Source: Desertivirga arenae
GTDB taxonomy: Bacteria > Bacteroidota > Bacteroidia > Sphingobacteriales > Sphingobacteriaceae
DNA: 64,000 nucleotides
NCBI RefSeq assembly: GCF_017355785.1
Contig: NZ_JAFEWE010000006.1
Span: 124,001 to 188,000 of the forward strand
Direction of reading: 5' to 3'
A model generated the notes under the pieces. That model worked only from the letters and a program-made list of their open reading frames with translations, was not told the origin of the DNA and did not search any database. The stretch's first letter is position 1; every line of letters begins with the position of its first letter. Shown piece by piece: positions 1-8,868 of the stretch. The position numbers and the translations under genes are program-made.

Positions 1-641
1 TTCACTAAGTCGGCTGACGGCCAGTAGAGCTTCTTAAATTCTTCGAGCTCTTCCTCCTTAATGTTCACGGTCTTTTTTATAGTATTATCGTTGAACCTCC
101 GGGCTATCTCATAGTATTCCAACTCGGCCTCGGCATATTTATGAAAACGCCTCGCCCTTTTCCCGTCCTTACTTAACAGTTCATGAAAAAAAGTAAGGGG
201 ACTTCCTCCAAAGGGTAATAATAAGGCTAGCGGAGGTTTCCCCTTATAATAGATACCCTTTTTCCTGAATTCTTCTTCAACCTCCTTAAGGTTTTGTTTT
301 GGGGAAATACCTGTTACCTTCACCTCTGCAAGAACATTTGTCCCTACTAAGTATACCATAACATCGCTATAATTTCTAACCCCCACCTTTTGTCCGATAT
401 ATCCTTCAGCCTCGATACTTAATGTATCACCAATGGAAGACATAATAGTAAAAAGACCGAAATGATCAGTAGAAACGGAAATGCCTTTATTCAAATTATA
501 AACAGTAGCGTTGTAAATACGGACAGAGGTGCCTTTTCTAAATACAACCCCGATCAAAGGTTTTGATACCTGCGCAACCGTTATGACTGAAAGCAGCAGA
601 AAATAACATAAAACCCAGAACCGTACCTTACCTTCTTTCAT
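1..641 (-). CDS. Carboxypeptidase-regulatory-like (CarboxypepD_reg-like) exported protein, 3' end cut by window edge
   Basis: An open frame starts with ATG at 641 and runs through base 1 without a stop, so about 213 residues are visible and the C-terminus is missing. An N-terminal hydrophobic stretch (about residues 8-23, ending in VAQ) looks like a signal peptide. Residues about 27-110 resemble the beta-sandwich CarboxypepD_reg-like domain of Bacteroidota envelope proteins, with a DHFGLFTI turn and a GDTLSIEAEGYIGQ segment. The rest is charged and helical (EVEEEFRKKG, YEIARRFND). Such proteins are exported and often uncharacterised. No enzymatic motif is visible. It diverges from the gene starting at 827. 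The family is a reasonable guess and the function is unknown. Confidence 0.7.
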   Translation of the reverse strand, partial: MKEGKVRFWVLCYFLLLSVITVAQVSKPLIGVVFRKGTSVRIYNATVYNLNKGISVSTDHFGLFTIMSSIGDTLSIEAEGYIGQKVGVRNYSDVMVYLVGTNVLAEVKVTGISPKQNLKEVEEEFRKKGIYYKGKPPLALLLPFGGSPLTFFHELLSKDGKRARRFHKYAEAELEYYEIARRFNDNTIKKTVNIKEEELEEFKKLYWPSADLV

Positions 642-826
642 TGAATAAAATTAGCAAAGATCTTCCAGCTATCAGCTCTTTAACAGAATTTAACAACAAT
701 GTTCATCAGAAAGACTAGTTGTAGTTAGCGGTTTGGCCGGCAACTATTGCAAGGCAAAGGAATTAGGGTTAGTTGGCGACACGATAAACTCAACCAAATT
801 AGAATTATTACGTTAAAGCCATTGTT

Positions 827-1495
827 ATGCTGATTAAATATCTATTACTACTTATGGCTACAGCAAACTTTACAAGCAGAGCAGCAGACCTATCACCAAA
901 CCTTACCAAGTTTGGGAAGAACAAATGTATTCCGAAGATTATTGAGAAACCGATTTTAATAGCGCTTTCCTACTACCCCGAACTGGAGGATACGCACATT
1001 AAATTCGTATTTAAAAAGCATATTAATGGATCTGTAATGCAAGCCCAACCGCTACCAGTGTCTATCTTTAAAAGCAGGGAGAACAGGCAGTATCAGATAA
1101 ATATTAGTTCTATGCTACGCCTTATACATTCAGCAACCCCCATTCACCAATTACCCGATAATATCATTATAGGTTGGATCGGACACGAACTCGGGCATAT
1201 CATGGATTACGAGCAACGCAGCAAATTAGGATTAGTTAAATTTGGGATAACTTACCTCTTCTCATCCGGTCATCGTCGACAGGGTGAGACAAACGCAGAC
1301 ACGTATGCTGTAAATCACGGACTAGCAGATTACATTATTGCAACTAAGCGTTTCATTCTCGATAATGCCGAACTTCCTAAAGCCTATAAGGAAAAGATCG
1401 CCCGGCTTTATCTTTCTCCAGATGATATTGTTGAACAGGTAAGGAAGCTGGAAGAAAAGAAAGCAATCGAGCAAAAGAAGGCCCTACGCCAATGA
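827..1495 (+). CDS. Secreted putative zinc metallopeptidase (HExxH), 222 aa
   Basis: An N-terminal hydrophobic leader (residues 1-20, ending SRAA) predicts export. The core carries HELGH at residues 120-124 in the context WIGHELGHIMDYE, the HExxH zinc-binding and catalytic motif of metallopeptidases. About 30 residues on, GETNADTYAV (153-162) offers E154 or D158 as a possible third zinc ligand, like the ExxxD arrangement of gluzincin or M48-like enzymes. The protein is short and has no predicted transmembrane core, so it is not a canonical HtpX/M48. It ends 12 bases inside the convergent GH3 gene. The substrate is unknown; the peptidase call rests on the motif alone. Confidence 0.6.
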   Translation: MLIKYLLLLMATANFTSRAADLSPNLTKFGKNKCIPKIIEKPILIALSYYPELEDTHIKFVFKKHINGSVMQAQPLPVSIFKSRENRQYQINISSMLRLIHSATPIHQLPDNIIIGWIGHELGHIMDYEQRSKLGLVKFGITYLFSSGHRRQGETNADTYAVNHGLADYIIATKRFILDNAELPKAYKEKIARLYLSPDDIVEQVRKLEEKKAIEQKKALRQ

Positions 1496-3004
1496 TTGAA
1501 TGTAGGTTTCAAACTCAAGGAAATCCTGTTCTTTCATAACCCTTGGTATTTTAGCCTGTCCGCCAAGCTTTTTAAACTCCTCGCTCCAGCGATATATTTT
1601 ATCAAAATGCACAACTTCCGCTTCTACTGTTTTTAAAGCCTTCGTTCTTGCTACTTTATAGTTCTTGTTATTCTCCGACAGGTAATTATCCAGACATTCT
1701 GCTACCTGAACCCGATCAACTACTTTATCGGCTCCAAGTATCCATTTCATTACATATTCCCCATCTTTAAGAATAGTTGCGACTACGTATTCTTGTACTT
1801 CAATATCAAACTCACTTCCCACGCGCTCAATAGAAGCGTTCATTTGATGCACAGACAATTGCTCGCCTACCACATTCAAATAATGCTTTGTTCTGCCGCT
1901 TATCTTAATCTCTGCTCTTTGCTTATTGGTTATTATAACGGTATCTCCTATCATATAACGCCAGGCGCCAGACACCGTGGAGATCAACAGTACATACTCC
2001 CCTCCTTCTTCGACATCGCCAATCGTTAAAACCTTTGCATCTTGTTTTACACTTCCGTCTTCATCCATGTTCTCGGGAACAAAAGGAACGAACTCAAAGA
2101 AGATCCCATTATCTGTAATAAGAGCCATAGAGGTAGTATCAGGCCTTTTTTGAGTGGCTATATACCCTTCAGATGCCAGATAGGTATCGATAAAAATCAA
2201 GGGTTTACCTAAAAGCTTCTCAAAGCTCTTTTTATAAGGTTCATAGGCTACACCGCCCGAAGTATACACCTGAAGATTAGGCCATATATCGTGGATGGTA
2301 TTTAGTTTATTATGCGAAATAACTTCCTTAAGCATCATTTCTATCCAGGAAGGAATGCCGCTTAATCCTCCTATATCCCATTTGGGAGCTTCCTCAGCAA
2401 TTCGCTTTACTTTTTCATCCCAGTCGCGCAAAGCTGCTATTTCAGCTCCAGGTTTGTAATATCCTCTAAACCAAACCGGAATATTACTAGCACTAATGCC
2501 ACTGATTTCACCCTCTGAATGATCATCCTTCTCGATAAGATCAATAGAACTACCTAACATTAATATCTGCTTTCCGAAAAAGTCTGCAGGAAGATCAAAG
2601 TTTTTTAGACTTAGGACCTGTTGCACGGCAGCCTTCCTGATTGATTCTACCATTTCATCGGTTACAGGAATGTATTTACTGTGACTGGTAGTTCCACTAC
2701 TCAAGGCAAAGTATTTCTGTCCCCCAGGCCAGGTAACATTCTGATGGCCCTCGAGTAAATAGTGCCACCATTCCGAATGCATCTTATCATAGTCATGTAA
2801 GGGCACTGTCTCCTGAAATGAACGAATTATATTTTCCGAAGACAGCATATTGCTAAAATTGTATTTCTTTCCGAAGGCTGTCAAGCGTGCTTTCGTTATT
2901 AAAGCTCTCAGTACTTCCTGTTGGGCTTTTGCCGGATCAGGGCTTCCACTGATAAAACCATACACATCTATTGCCTTTTTTATGAATTCGCCAAGAACTG
3001 CCAT
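1484..3004 (-). CDS. GH3-family acyl-adenylate/amido-synthetase-like protein, 506 aa
   Basis: Full-length member of the GH3 (auxin-responsive promoter) family, part of the ANL adenylating superfamily. The ATP/AMP motifs appear in order: LSSGTTSHSKYIPVT near residue 100, a YLASEGYIA motif near 275, and STVSGAWRYMIGDTV near 345. The C-terminal subdomain has KISGRTKHYLNVVGE. In plants these enzymes couple amino acids to acyl hormones by way of acyl-AMP. Bacterial members are widespread in Bacteroidota but their substrate is not established. ATG start at 3004; it converges with and overlaps the HExxH gene by 12 bases. Monocistronic as far as seen. Family confidence is high and substrate unknown. 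Confidence 0.9.
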   Translation of the reverse strand: MAVLGEFIKKAIDVYGFISGSPDPAKAQQEVLRALITKARLTAFGKKYNFSNMLSSENIIRSFQETVPLHDYDKMHSEWWHYLLEGHQNVTWPGGQKYFALSSGTTSHSKYIPVTDEMVESIRKAAVQQVLSLKNFDLPADFFGKQILMLGSSIDLIEKDDHSEGEISGISASNIPVWFRGYYKPGAEIAALRDWDEKVKRIAEEAPKWDIGGLSGIPSWIEMMLKEVISHNKLNTIHDIWPNLQVYTSGGVAYEPYKKSFEKLLGKPLIFIDTYLASEGYIATQKRPDTTSMALITDNGIFFEFVPFVPENMDEDGSVKQDAKVLTIGDVEEGGEYVLLISTVSGAWRYMIGDTVIITNKQRAEIKISGRTKHYLNVVGEQLSVHQMNASIERVGSEFDIEVQEYVVATILKDGEYVMKWILGADKVVDRVQVAECLDNYLSENNKNYKVARTKALKTVEAEVVHFDKIYRWSEEFKKLGGQAKIPRVMKEQDFLEFETYIQSLA

Positions 3005-3213
3005 AGTAGATTTTTACTGGCTTTAATACAGTAATGCTGGCAGATGTGTTTGCCCTTAGCATGAAAATGGTTCAATTTTGGGCGGGGATCTTTGTTCGTT
3101 ATTGTGAAATTTTTAATAACACCCATACATTTTGGCCTAGCAGGTTAAATTTTATAAAAAACGTAAGATATTTTTAATTTTATTAAAATAATTAAAAATT
3201 AATATTGAGTTAA

Positions 3214-3244
3214 TTGAAACGATATCATTAAAAACGTACTTTTG
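3214..3244 (+). promoter_or_regulatory. Bacteroidota-type promoter for the receiver-domain gene
   Basis: TTG at 3214-3216 (-33 element) and TACTTTTG at 3237-3244, a full match to the TAnnTTTG -7 consensus, are separated by 20 bases. This predicts transcription starting near 3250, about 18 bases before the ATG at 3268. The surrounding DNA is strongly AT-rich. Confidence 0.6.
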
Positions 3245-3267
3245 TTAATAATTACAACAGTTTAGAT

Positions 3268-3747
3268 ATGATTAGTTTACCTAGCTATAATTTACCATTA
3301 AACTTCAAAGAGTTTATAAAGAACTATTTGCTGCCACGCTCTACATCTAAATTCTATGCTACCGAACCGAAAACTGCTGTTGATTTAAAAAAGGCTCAAT
3401 TTCTAATAGTTTCAGATGATCCTTTCACCAGCTTCGTTTTCGGTCGGTCTATCGAGAAATGGAATGGAAGAGTACATATTGCTGAATCAGATAAACAAGC
3501 CCTAGAGTTTGTTAACCATAATGAATACAAAGCAGTTCTTGTGGATATTAAAGGACTTAATGCAGAAGCTCTGGTTCCGCATAAAAAGCTTGTTAGCAAA
3601 CTAACTGGCAAATCATTATTAATAGCTTTAATTGATGAAGCAACAGCACATCTCAAAGAAGATCTGTTGTCGGTTGGATTTGATGGAAGTTTGGATAAAG
3701 AAATCAAACCAGCAGAACTATCTCAAAAACTCGATGAAATTGCATAA
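3268..3747 (+). CDS. Stand-alone receiver-domain (CheY-like) protein, 159 aa
   Basis: Residues about 43-159 fit a response-regulator receiver fold: acidic pair D50-D51 (LIVSDD), a phospho-acceptor candidate D93 (AVLVDIKG), and K144 in the position of the conserved lysine (SLDKEIKPAEL). There is no output domain. A 40-residue N-terminal extension with no recognisable domain precedes the fold. Such single-domain proteins relay phosphate or act by protein contact. No histidine kinase lies nearby. A small membrane protein follows 58 bases later and may share the transcript. The threonine/serine switch position is not obvious, so phosphorylation competence is likely but not certain. Confidence 0.75.
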   Translation: MISLPSYNLPLNFKEFIKNYLLPRSTSKFYATEPKTAVDLKKAQFLIVSDDPFTSFVFGRSIEKWNGRVHIAESDKQALEFVNHNEYKAVLVDIKGLNAEALVPHKKLVSKLTGKSLLIALIDEATAHLKEDLLSVGFDGSLDKEIKPAELSQKLDEIA

Positions 3748-3805
3748 AATATACCGAAGAACATTTAAAAGCCTTATCTTGTTCCCGTTTTAAACAAAGC
3801 ACAAG

Positions 3806-4078
3806 ATGAAGACTGTAAAAAATTTATTTAATTCTACCGGTAAAGTATTGTTTAGCTGCCTTATGGTTCTGTTTGCTCATGCGTCTGCATTTGCTGTGAA
3901 CATTGCGGACAGTGATCTAAGCAATAGTGCCGGAACAAATAAGAACTGGCTTAACTCATTCTGGTTCTTTGTTTGTGTTTCCTTTCTGGTAGCTGCTGCC
4001 GTAATTGGTTTTGGCAATAAATACAAGCGTGTAAGAAGAGATTATAAAGGTCCTGCTGATACAACAACAAGACATTAA
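3806..4078 (+). CDS. Small membrane protein with signal peptide, 90 aa
   Basis: The N-terminus has a hydrophobic leader ending in ASAFA (about residues 14-30), then a short polar stretch, one transmembrane helix (WFFVCVSFLVAAAVIGF, about residues 52-69), and a basic tail (KYKRVRRDYKG). This predicts a small inner-membrane protein with a periplasmic N-terminal segment and a cytoplasmic positive tail. No family recognised. It follows the receiver-domain gene on the same strand and is closed by a hairpin at 4089-4123, so the two probably form a transcription unit. Function unknown. Confidence 0.6.
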   Translation: MKTVKNLFNSTGKVLFSCLMVLFAHASAFAVNIADSDLSNSAGTNKNWLNSFWFFVCVSFLVAAAVIGFGNKYKRVRRDYKGPADTTTRH

Positions 4079-4088
4079 TATATTTACA

Positions 4089-4123
4089 AAAGCTTAGTAA
4101 AACCAATGGGTGGTACTAAGCTT
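4089..4123 (+). terminator. Hairpin terminator after the small membrane protein
   Basis: An 11-bp perfect stem (4089-4099 with 4113/4114-4123, AAGCTTAGTA/TACTAAGCTT core) with a 14-nt loop, followed by a T-rich stretch TTTGTTCTT. It sits 11 bases after the stop codon. Confidence 0.55.
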
Positions 4124-4357
4124 TGTTCTTCTTGCCTAAACCTCTTTCTCTTCAAAGCTCCAAAGTTATAAAACCCGGGAATGCTAGCGCCAATCTGAAT
4201 TTCGAGCGCAGTTCCAGCTTTTAAATCGGGTTTCTATTTCACCTTTAGCACTATTAGTAACTTTTTCATTACGGAATCGATACCGGATTATTTCTCCTAT
4301 TAGAAGATTTTCTTCTTCTTTTAAATCTATTAAATTAGGGCTGAACTAAAACCAATT

Positions 4358-5686
4358 ATGAAACGAAGGAAATTTTTACAGCAAACCGGAACGGTTGTGG
4401 CAGGAACTCTTCTTACAAATAATCTATTAGCTAAAACACTGGAAATCAAAAAGAAAAAAGTTGCGATGGTTGGTACCGGTCACCGGGGTACAGGGATGTG
4501 GGGAGCAGAAGTATTGAAAGAACACAGCGGTGTGATTGAATTTGTAGGACTTTGTGATAAAAACCCCGGAAGAGTACAAACAGCAAAAAAACTGATGAAC
4601 GTCAGTTGCAAGACCTACACAGATCTGGACAAAATGCTGAAGGAACAAAAACCAGAGATCCTCATTGTAACCACGGTCGACAGCACTCATGATGAAATGA
4701 TCATCAAAGGCTTGGAAGCTGGTTGTGATATCGTTACCGAGAAGCCTATGACCACCGACGAAACGAAGTGTCAGGCAATTATCGATGCAGAAGCCAGAAC
4801 TGGGAAAAAGGTACATGTAACCTTCAACTATCGCTACTCTCCTCATCGTCAGAAGATCTATGAATTGTTGAACAACGGAGCTATCGGTGAAGTTACTTCC
4901 GTAGATTTCCATTGGTACCTTGATACTTCACATGGTGCGGATTATTTCAGAAGATGGCATAGAAAAAGAGAAAACAGTGGAACACTGTTGGTTCATAAAT
5001 CCACCCACCATTTTGACTTGCTTAACTGGTGGCTAAACTCTGAACCGGAAGAAGTATTTGCTTACGGATCTCTTGAACACTATGGTAAGAACAATCCTTT
5101 CAGATATACCAATTGTCGCCCCTGCCCGCATAAGGATAAATGCAACTTCTACTTTGACGTTACTAAGGATGACCGTTTGGTGAAGCTATACGTGGAAAAT
5201 GAGAAATACGACGGCTACTTACGTGATGGCTGTGTTTGGAAGGAAGATATAGACATTTTCGACAAGATGGCTGTACAGATTAAGTACGCGAATAAAGTCC
5301 AGGTAAGTTATTCGCTCACAACATATTCACCCTATGAGGGATACCGGATATCCTTCAACGGAAAGAAAGGTAAACTGGATGCATGGATCCATGAAAGACA
5401 ACCCTGGGAAATGGAGAAGTACGATGAGCTGCAGCTCACGAAGAACTTCGGAAAAACAGAGTACATCAGAATTGACAATACAGAAGAAGGCCACGGTGGA
5501 GGTGACGTAAGATTAAGAAAACAGATCTTTACGCCAGGCGAGGATAAATTCAAACAGGCCGCGGGTACCAGAGATGGTGCTATGTCTATCCTGATAGGTA
5601 TCGCAGCCAGAAAAAGTATTGACAGCGGGAAACCTATTAAGATTGAAGGATTAACAAGCCTGAAACCAAGGACTGTAAAAAGTTAA
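4358..5686 (+). CDS. Gfo/Idh/MocA-family oxidoreductase, Tat-type leader, 442 aa
   Basis: The N-terminus RRKFLQQTGTVVAGTLL is a twin-arginine-like leader (R3-R4), predicting export folded with cofactor. The Rossmann NAD(P) motif VGTGHRGTG is at residues 38-46 and the family lysine motif TEKP at 127-130. The C-terminal alpha/beta domain follows to residue 442. These enzymes oxidise or epimerise sugars and cyclitols, and secreted members in Bacteroidota usually act on glycans. An insertion carries C253, C256 and C262 (CRPCPHKDKC) and C292, which could bind metal. It is flanked by terminators and looks monocistronic. Substrate unknown. Confidence 0.9.
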   Translation: MKRRKFLQQTGTVVAGTLLTNNLLAKTLEIKKKKVAMVGTGHRGTGMWGAEVLKEHSGVIEFVGLCDKNPGRVQTAKKLMNVSCKTYTDLDKMLKEQKPEILIVTTVDSTHDEMIIKGLEAGCDIVTEKPMTTDETKCQAIIDAEARTGKKVHVTFNYRYSPHRQKIYELLNNGAIGEVTSVDFHWYLDTSHGADYFRRWHRKRENSGTLLVHKSTHHFDLLNWWLNSEPEEVFAYGSLEHYGKNNPFRYTNCRPCPHKDKCNFYFDVTKDDRLVKLYVENEKYDGYLRDGCVWKEDIDIFDKMAVQIKYANKVQVSYSLTTYSPYEGYRISFNGKKGKLDAWIHERQPWEMEKYDELQLTKNFGKTEYIRIDNTEEGHGGGDVRLRKQIFTPGEDKFKQAAGTRDGAMSILIGIAARKSIDSGKPIKIEGLTSLKPRTVKS

Positions 5687-5690
5687 ATTA

Positions 5691-5736
5691 TAAAAGAAAA
5701 GGACCACCTGTAGCAACAAGTGGTCCTTTTCTTTTA
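5691..5736. terminator. Bidirectional terminator between convergent genes
   Basis: Perfect 17-bp stem (5691-5707 and 5720-5736) with a 12-nt loop. The stem ends are A-rich on one side and T-rich on the other, so it can terminate both the oxidoreductase (+) and the esterase (-). Confidence 0.85.
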
Positions 5737-5748
5737 TAGCAAAACTTA

Positions 5749-6603
5749 TTATAAATTTTCAGCTAGCCAGGCATCTAAGGTGGCCATAAACTGAACATAG
5801 TTACTTGCAGAAACTACGTCATGTCCTGCATTTTCGTAAACTACCAAACTAGACTTCACTCCTGTTTGGTCCAATTTCGCTTTTAAGTCAATTGCTTGTT
5901 GAACCGGAACAACAACATCCTGACGACCATGAACGATCAATGTCGGCTTTGAAGTAGCAGTAACCTTATAAATAGGGCTTCCATTTATGTAAGCTTGAGG
6001 ATTAGTAATTGGAGAAAACCCTAAGAGTAGCTGAACCAGGCCGGCTGTTTGAACGTTAACATTTCTGGTATCAGTTAAATTAGTTGGTCCAGATATGGAG
6101 ACAACAGTTTTAACCTTATTGTCGCTATTATTTCCATAAGTATGAAGCATGGCTAAATGCGCACCCGAGCTGGCTCCAATAAGCGCGATATTTCCCGATA
6201 CATTCCAACTATTTGTTTTTGCAGATACATAATCAATAACGGCCTTTACATCATCCTGCTGCTGCTGCAATTTAACAGTGCCTGTACCAGTCAGATCAAT
6301 CAACCTGTAATTCATATTTACAACAGCGTATCCTTTAGCCCTCATAGTCGTTGCATAGGTAGTAAAATCGCTTTTATCACCACTATACCATGAGCCACCA
6401 TGAATAAAAACAAGAACCTTTGTACTTGAATTTCGATTCTCGGGTAAATAAATATCCATTGTATTACTTGCACTGGCACCGTAGGAGACATTTAACATGT
6501 CTTCCGACTGAAGTGGCTTAACTTCGCTCTCGTCTTTCTTACAGGCACCTAACACCAGTACCGTAAGCATTAACACCGCTGACATTAGTTTTTTTCTGAT
6601 CAT
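5749..6603 (-). CDS. Alpha/beta-hydrolase (esterase/lipase family) lipoprotein, 284 aa
   Basis: Lipoprotein signal with lipobox VLGAC (C21). The fold carries an HGG oxyanion motif (HGGSW, 68-72), the nucleophile elbow GASSG with S145, D229 (HGRQDVVVP) and H261 (NAGHD), a complete Ser-Asp-His triad. The layout matches the hormone-sensitive-lipase/BD-FAE-type esterases, often carbohydrate or short-chain acyl esterases. It acts at the membrane or periplasm surface. It converges with the oxidoreductase gene. A role in deacylating glycan substrates is plausible but not shown by the sequence. Confidence 0.88.
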   Translation of the reverse strand: MIRKKLMSAVLMLTVLVLGACKKDESEVKPLQSEDMLNVSYGASASNTMDIYLPENRNSSTKVLVFIHGGSWYSGDKSDFTTYATTMRAKGYAVVNMNYRLIDLTGTGTVKLQQQQDDVKAVIDYVSAKTNSWNVSGNIALIGASSGAHLAMLHTYGNNSDNKVKTVVSISGPTNLTDTRNVNVQTAGLVQLLLGFSPITNPQAYINGSPIYKVTATSKPTLIVHGRQDVVVPVQQAIDLKAKLDQTGVKSSLVVYENAGHDVVSASNYVQFMATLDAWLAENL

Positions 6604-6768
6604 AATTTATTTTTCATTAGTAGTTGAACCTTCTACGCACTGATTGTTAATATGTTAACAAAAAATACACATTTTTTTAATGGCTTTTAATATATCTTTA
6701 TTAGACCCATCTCATCTGCCATGAAAGCAGTTTAAATAGGTCTTTAACGCATTAAAATAGCAACTCTT

Positions 6769-7242
6769 ATGACCTGGAAAAAATTTAGTGGAGAAATTAT
6801 TCAAAATCCAATCTTAGATGAAGTAGAAAAGGCAATTGAAAGAGAGTCTAATTTAGGGAACAAACTCAAAGTATGTATCGGGACAGACTCACAAGTGAAA
6901 GGAGCAGTTACAGACTTTGCAACAGTAATTGTGTTTTTGAGAGAGAAGAAAGGGGCATTTATGTTCATCAATCAGGAAAAAAGCACAAAAAAAATGAGCA
7001 TCAAAGAACGGATGCTCTGGGAAGTCCAAAAATCTATTGAAACAGCCTATGCACTATGTGACCTACTTGATCTATATGATGTAGACCTGGAAGTCCACGC
7101 AGATATTAATACCAACCCTATGTTTAAGTCTAACCAGGCGCTTCATGAAGCCATGGGGTATATCCTAAGTATGGGATTTGTGTTTAAAGCTAAACCGGAA
7201 GCGTTTGCTAGTTCAGCTTGTGCGAATAAGGTGGTGCAGTAG
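6769..7242 (+). CDS. YkuK-like RNase H-fold protein (DUF458), 157 aa
   Basis: Matches the ribonuclease H-like YkuK/DUF458 family. The first strand carries CIGTDSQV with D40. A second acidic/His motif VHADIN (H110, D112) and a C-terminal KPEAFASSACANKVV segment are typical of the family. These positions resemble the acidic metal-binding residues of the RNase H fold, but catalysis by the family is not established. Cytoplasmic, no signal. It stands alone, convergent with the beta-helix lipoprotein gene, and a shared hairpin separates them. Confidence 0.85.
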   Translation: MTWKKFSGEIIQNPILDEVEKAIERESNLGNKLKVCIGTDSQVKGAVTDFATVIVFLREKKGAFMFINQEKSTKKMSIKERMLWEVQKSIETAYALCDLLDLYDVDLEVHADINTNPMFKSNQALHEAMGYILSMGFVFKAKPEAFASSACANKVVQ

Positions 7243-7261
7243 AGGGTATACTAGAAATAAC

Positions 7262-7293
7262 AAAAGCCCGAAAGACGCAACTTCCGGGCTTTA
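7262..7293. terminator. Bidirectional terminator
   Basis: Stem AAAGCCCG (7263-7270) pairs with CGGGCTTT (7285-7292) around a 14-nt loop, with A/T runs on both sides. It lies between convergent genes ending at 7242 and 7317. Confidence 0.75.
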
Positions 7294-7316
7294 ATAGTTT
7301 TACTTCAATCTATGAA

Positions 7317-8852
7317 TCACTTAATCCATCTTGGATCACCAATATTTCCATTTTTCAATGTTGTATTGCTAATTGTGAAGTCGCCAGTAGAGGCGCTTGT
7401 AAATCCAGGATCCAACAAAGTTTTTGTAGTACTAGCATCATTCTTAGCGTTGGCTGTTGCACTTCCTGTGAAATTTGGCGCATTAAAATAGTTATTGCTC
7501 GCCATAGTTGTAATAGTAGTTGAGGCTTGGTTAGTATAATAACCATTAGTATTAGCAATAATATTTTTCGTGAAATGTATCTGATGAGATGTCAGGCGGA
7601 TGTATAAGAACCTGTTTGCATTTGCTACATCATTGAATGTATTATTTCTGATCGTTATTATACTTGTAATTGAATTAAAGTTAGTAGCCCCAGTTACGTC
7701 CATCCGGAATAAATCTCTGGCATGACAACTATTGTAAACGGTATTATTCTCGAACAAGAAAGTTTTTGCGATACCAGTCCTAAAGTCAATGAAGTCTCCT
7801 CCACTACATTCTATTTCATAAATAATATTGCCGCTCATAACTACTGATTCAATAAGGGCTTTTTTATTTACATAAACCAAACCTTTTACATACTTCTTTA
7901 ATTCACAATCCTGAACACTTAAAGCTCCATAAGCACTAGTCTGATCCTCATTGTAAATAATTGTTTGATCTCCAGAGGACCCTGTTCCGTCTAATACAAG
8001 GTTTTTCAATGTCAACCCTGCATTTGCGTTAATCTTTATCGTAGCACCAGTGATAAGCGGCTTGTTAGTTGATGTAGCAGCTTTAATTGTGATAGATTTA
8101 TTGATAGCCAAATCTCCGTTTACAGCATAAGTTCCAGCCAGCAATGAAAACACATCTCCATCCTTTGCACTTGCGATTACAGTTGCTAAACTTTGAGTGG
8201 AACTAACAGGAATCTCCCCAGCCACGAAAGACTTTGTACCACGTGTCTTTGTTCCGTTCATAAGTTTAACAGTGTAGCTAGTACCCTGTGTTAAGCCAGT
8301 AACGACAGCTTCACCAGCTGCAATTTCAGCAGGGGTAACTGTTTTGGTAATATTTCCAGGAGTAAGAACAATAGAAGTTGCAGTTTCACCTGCAGGCCAG
8401 TTTATCGTTACAGTCGTTGCCGTCATTTTCTGAGGATTTACATCCTGAAGAATTTGCTCTGCATCAGTCGTAAAAGATGCTGAAACCCATTTAGAATCTT
8501 CGTTTCCTGTACCTAATGCTTTTACACGAGCGTAATAAGTCGTTTCTCCCGAAAGCCCAGTAATGGTATAAGGAATTTTAGCAATTGCAATACTATCAAC
8601 AGTTTTAACCGCTGATCCAGAGAAATCAGCCGACTCGAAAATTTCTGCTTTGTAATATTTGGCTGTCCCAACAGGAGTCCAAGTTAATTTAACTCCAGTT
8701 TTATTAACAACTGCAGCTGTCATTTCAGTTGGGGATAAAGCCCTTTCAAGTTGAAGGGTTGTAATTTCCGACATAGCATCATCGTTACAGCCTTGGAAAG
8801 CTCCCGCCCCGGCCGCAAAAAGGAAGCCTATTAGTATCTTATTTATATTCAT
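7317..8852 (-). CDS. Fibronectin III / parallel beta-helix lipoprotein (DUF5123/DUF4957-like), 511 aa
   Basis: Lipobox AFQGC (C22) predicts a lipoprotein, probably surface-exposed like other Sus-locus lipoproteins. Residues about 38-130 form a fibronectin type III-like domain (TGVKLTWTPVG ... TTYYARVKALG) and a second one follows to about 210. Residues 215-511 have short repeated strands and Asn-rich turns (NNTVYNS, NNTFNDV) of a pectate-lyase-like right-handed beta-helix, as in DUF4957/DUF5123 proteins of Bacteroidota polysaccharide loci. It follows susD by 16 bases and ends at a terminator. Known relatives sit in pectin or other glycan loci. Whether this one cleaves or only binds is not visible. 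Confidence 0.8.
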   Translation of the reverse strand: MNINKILIGFLFAAGAGAFQGCNDDAMSEITTLQLERALSPTEMTAAVVNKTGVKLTWTPVGTAKYYKAEIFESADFSGSAVKTVDSIAIAKIPYTITGLSGETTYYARVKALGTGNEDSKWVSASFTTDAEQILQDVNPQKMTATTVTINWPAGETATSIVLTPGNITKTVTPAEIAAGEAVVTGLTQGTSYTVKLMNGTKTRGTKSFVAGEIPVSSTQSLATVIASAKDGDVFSLLAGTYAVNGDLAINKSITIKAATSTNKPLITGATIKINANAGLTLKNLVLDGTGSSGDQTIIYNEDQTSAYGALSVQDCELKKYVKGLVYVNKKALIESVVMSGNIIYEIECSGGDFIDFRTGIAKTFLFENNTVYNSCHARDLFRMDVTGATNFNSITSIITIRNNTFNDVANANRFLYIRLTSHQIHFTKNIIANTNGYYTNQASTTITTMASNNYFNAPNFTGSATANAKNDASTTKTLLDPGFTSASTGDFTISNTTLKNGNIGDPRWIK

Positions 8853-8868
8853 ATTAGTTTATGAATTA

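Noticed and set aside
3396-3707. Antisense open frame inside the receiver-domain gene
   Set aside because: Fully contained in the opposite frame of a well-supported gene and Ser/Leu-rich without family character.
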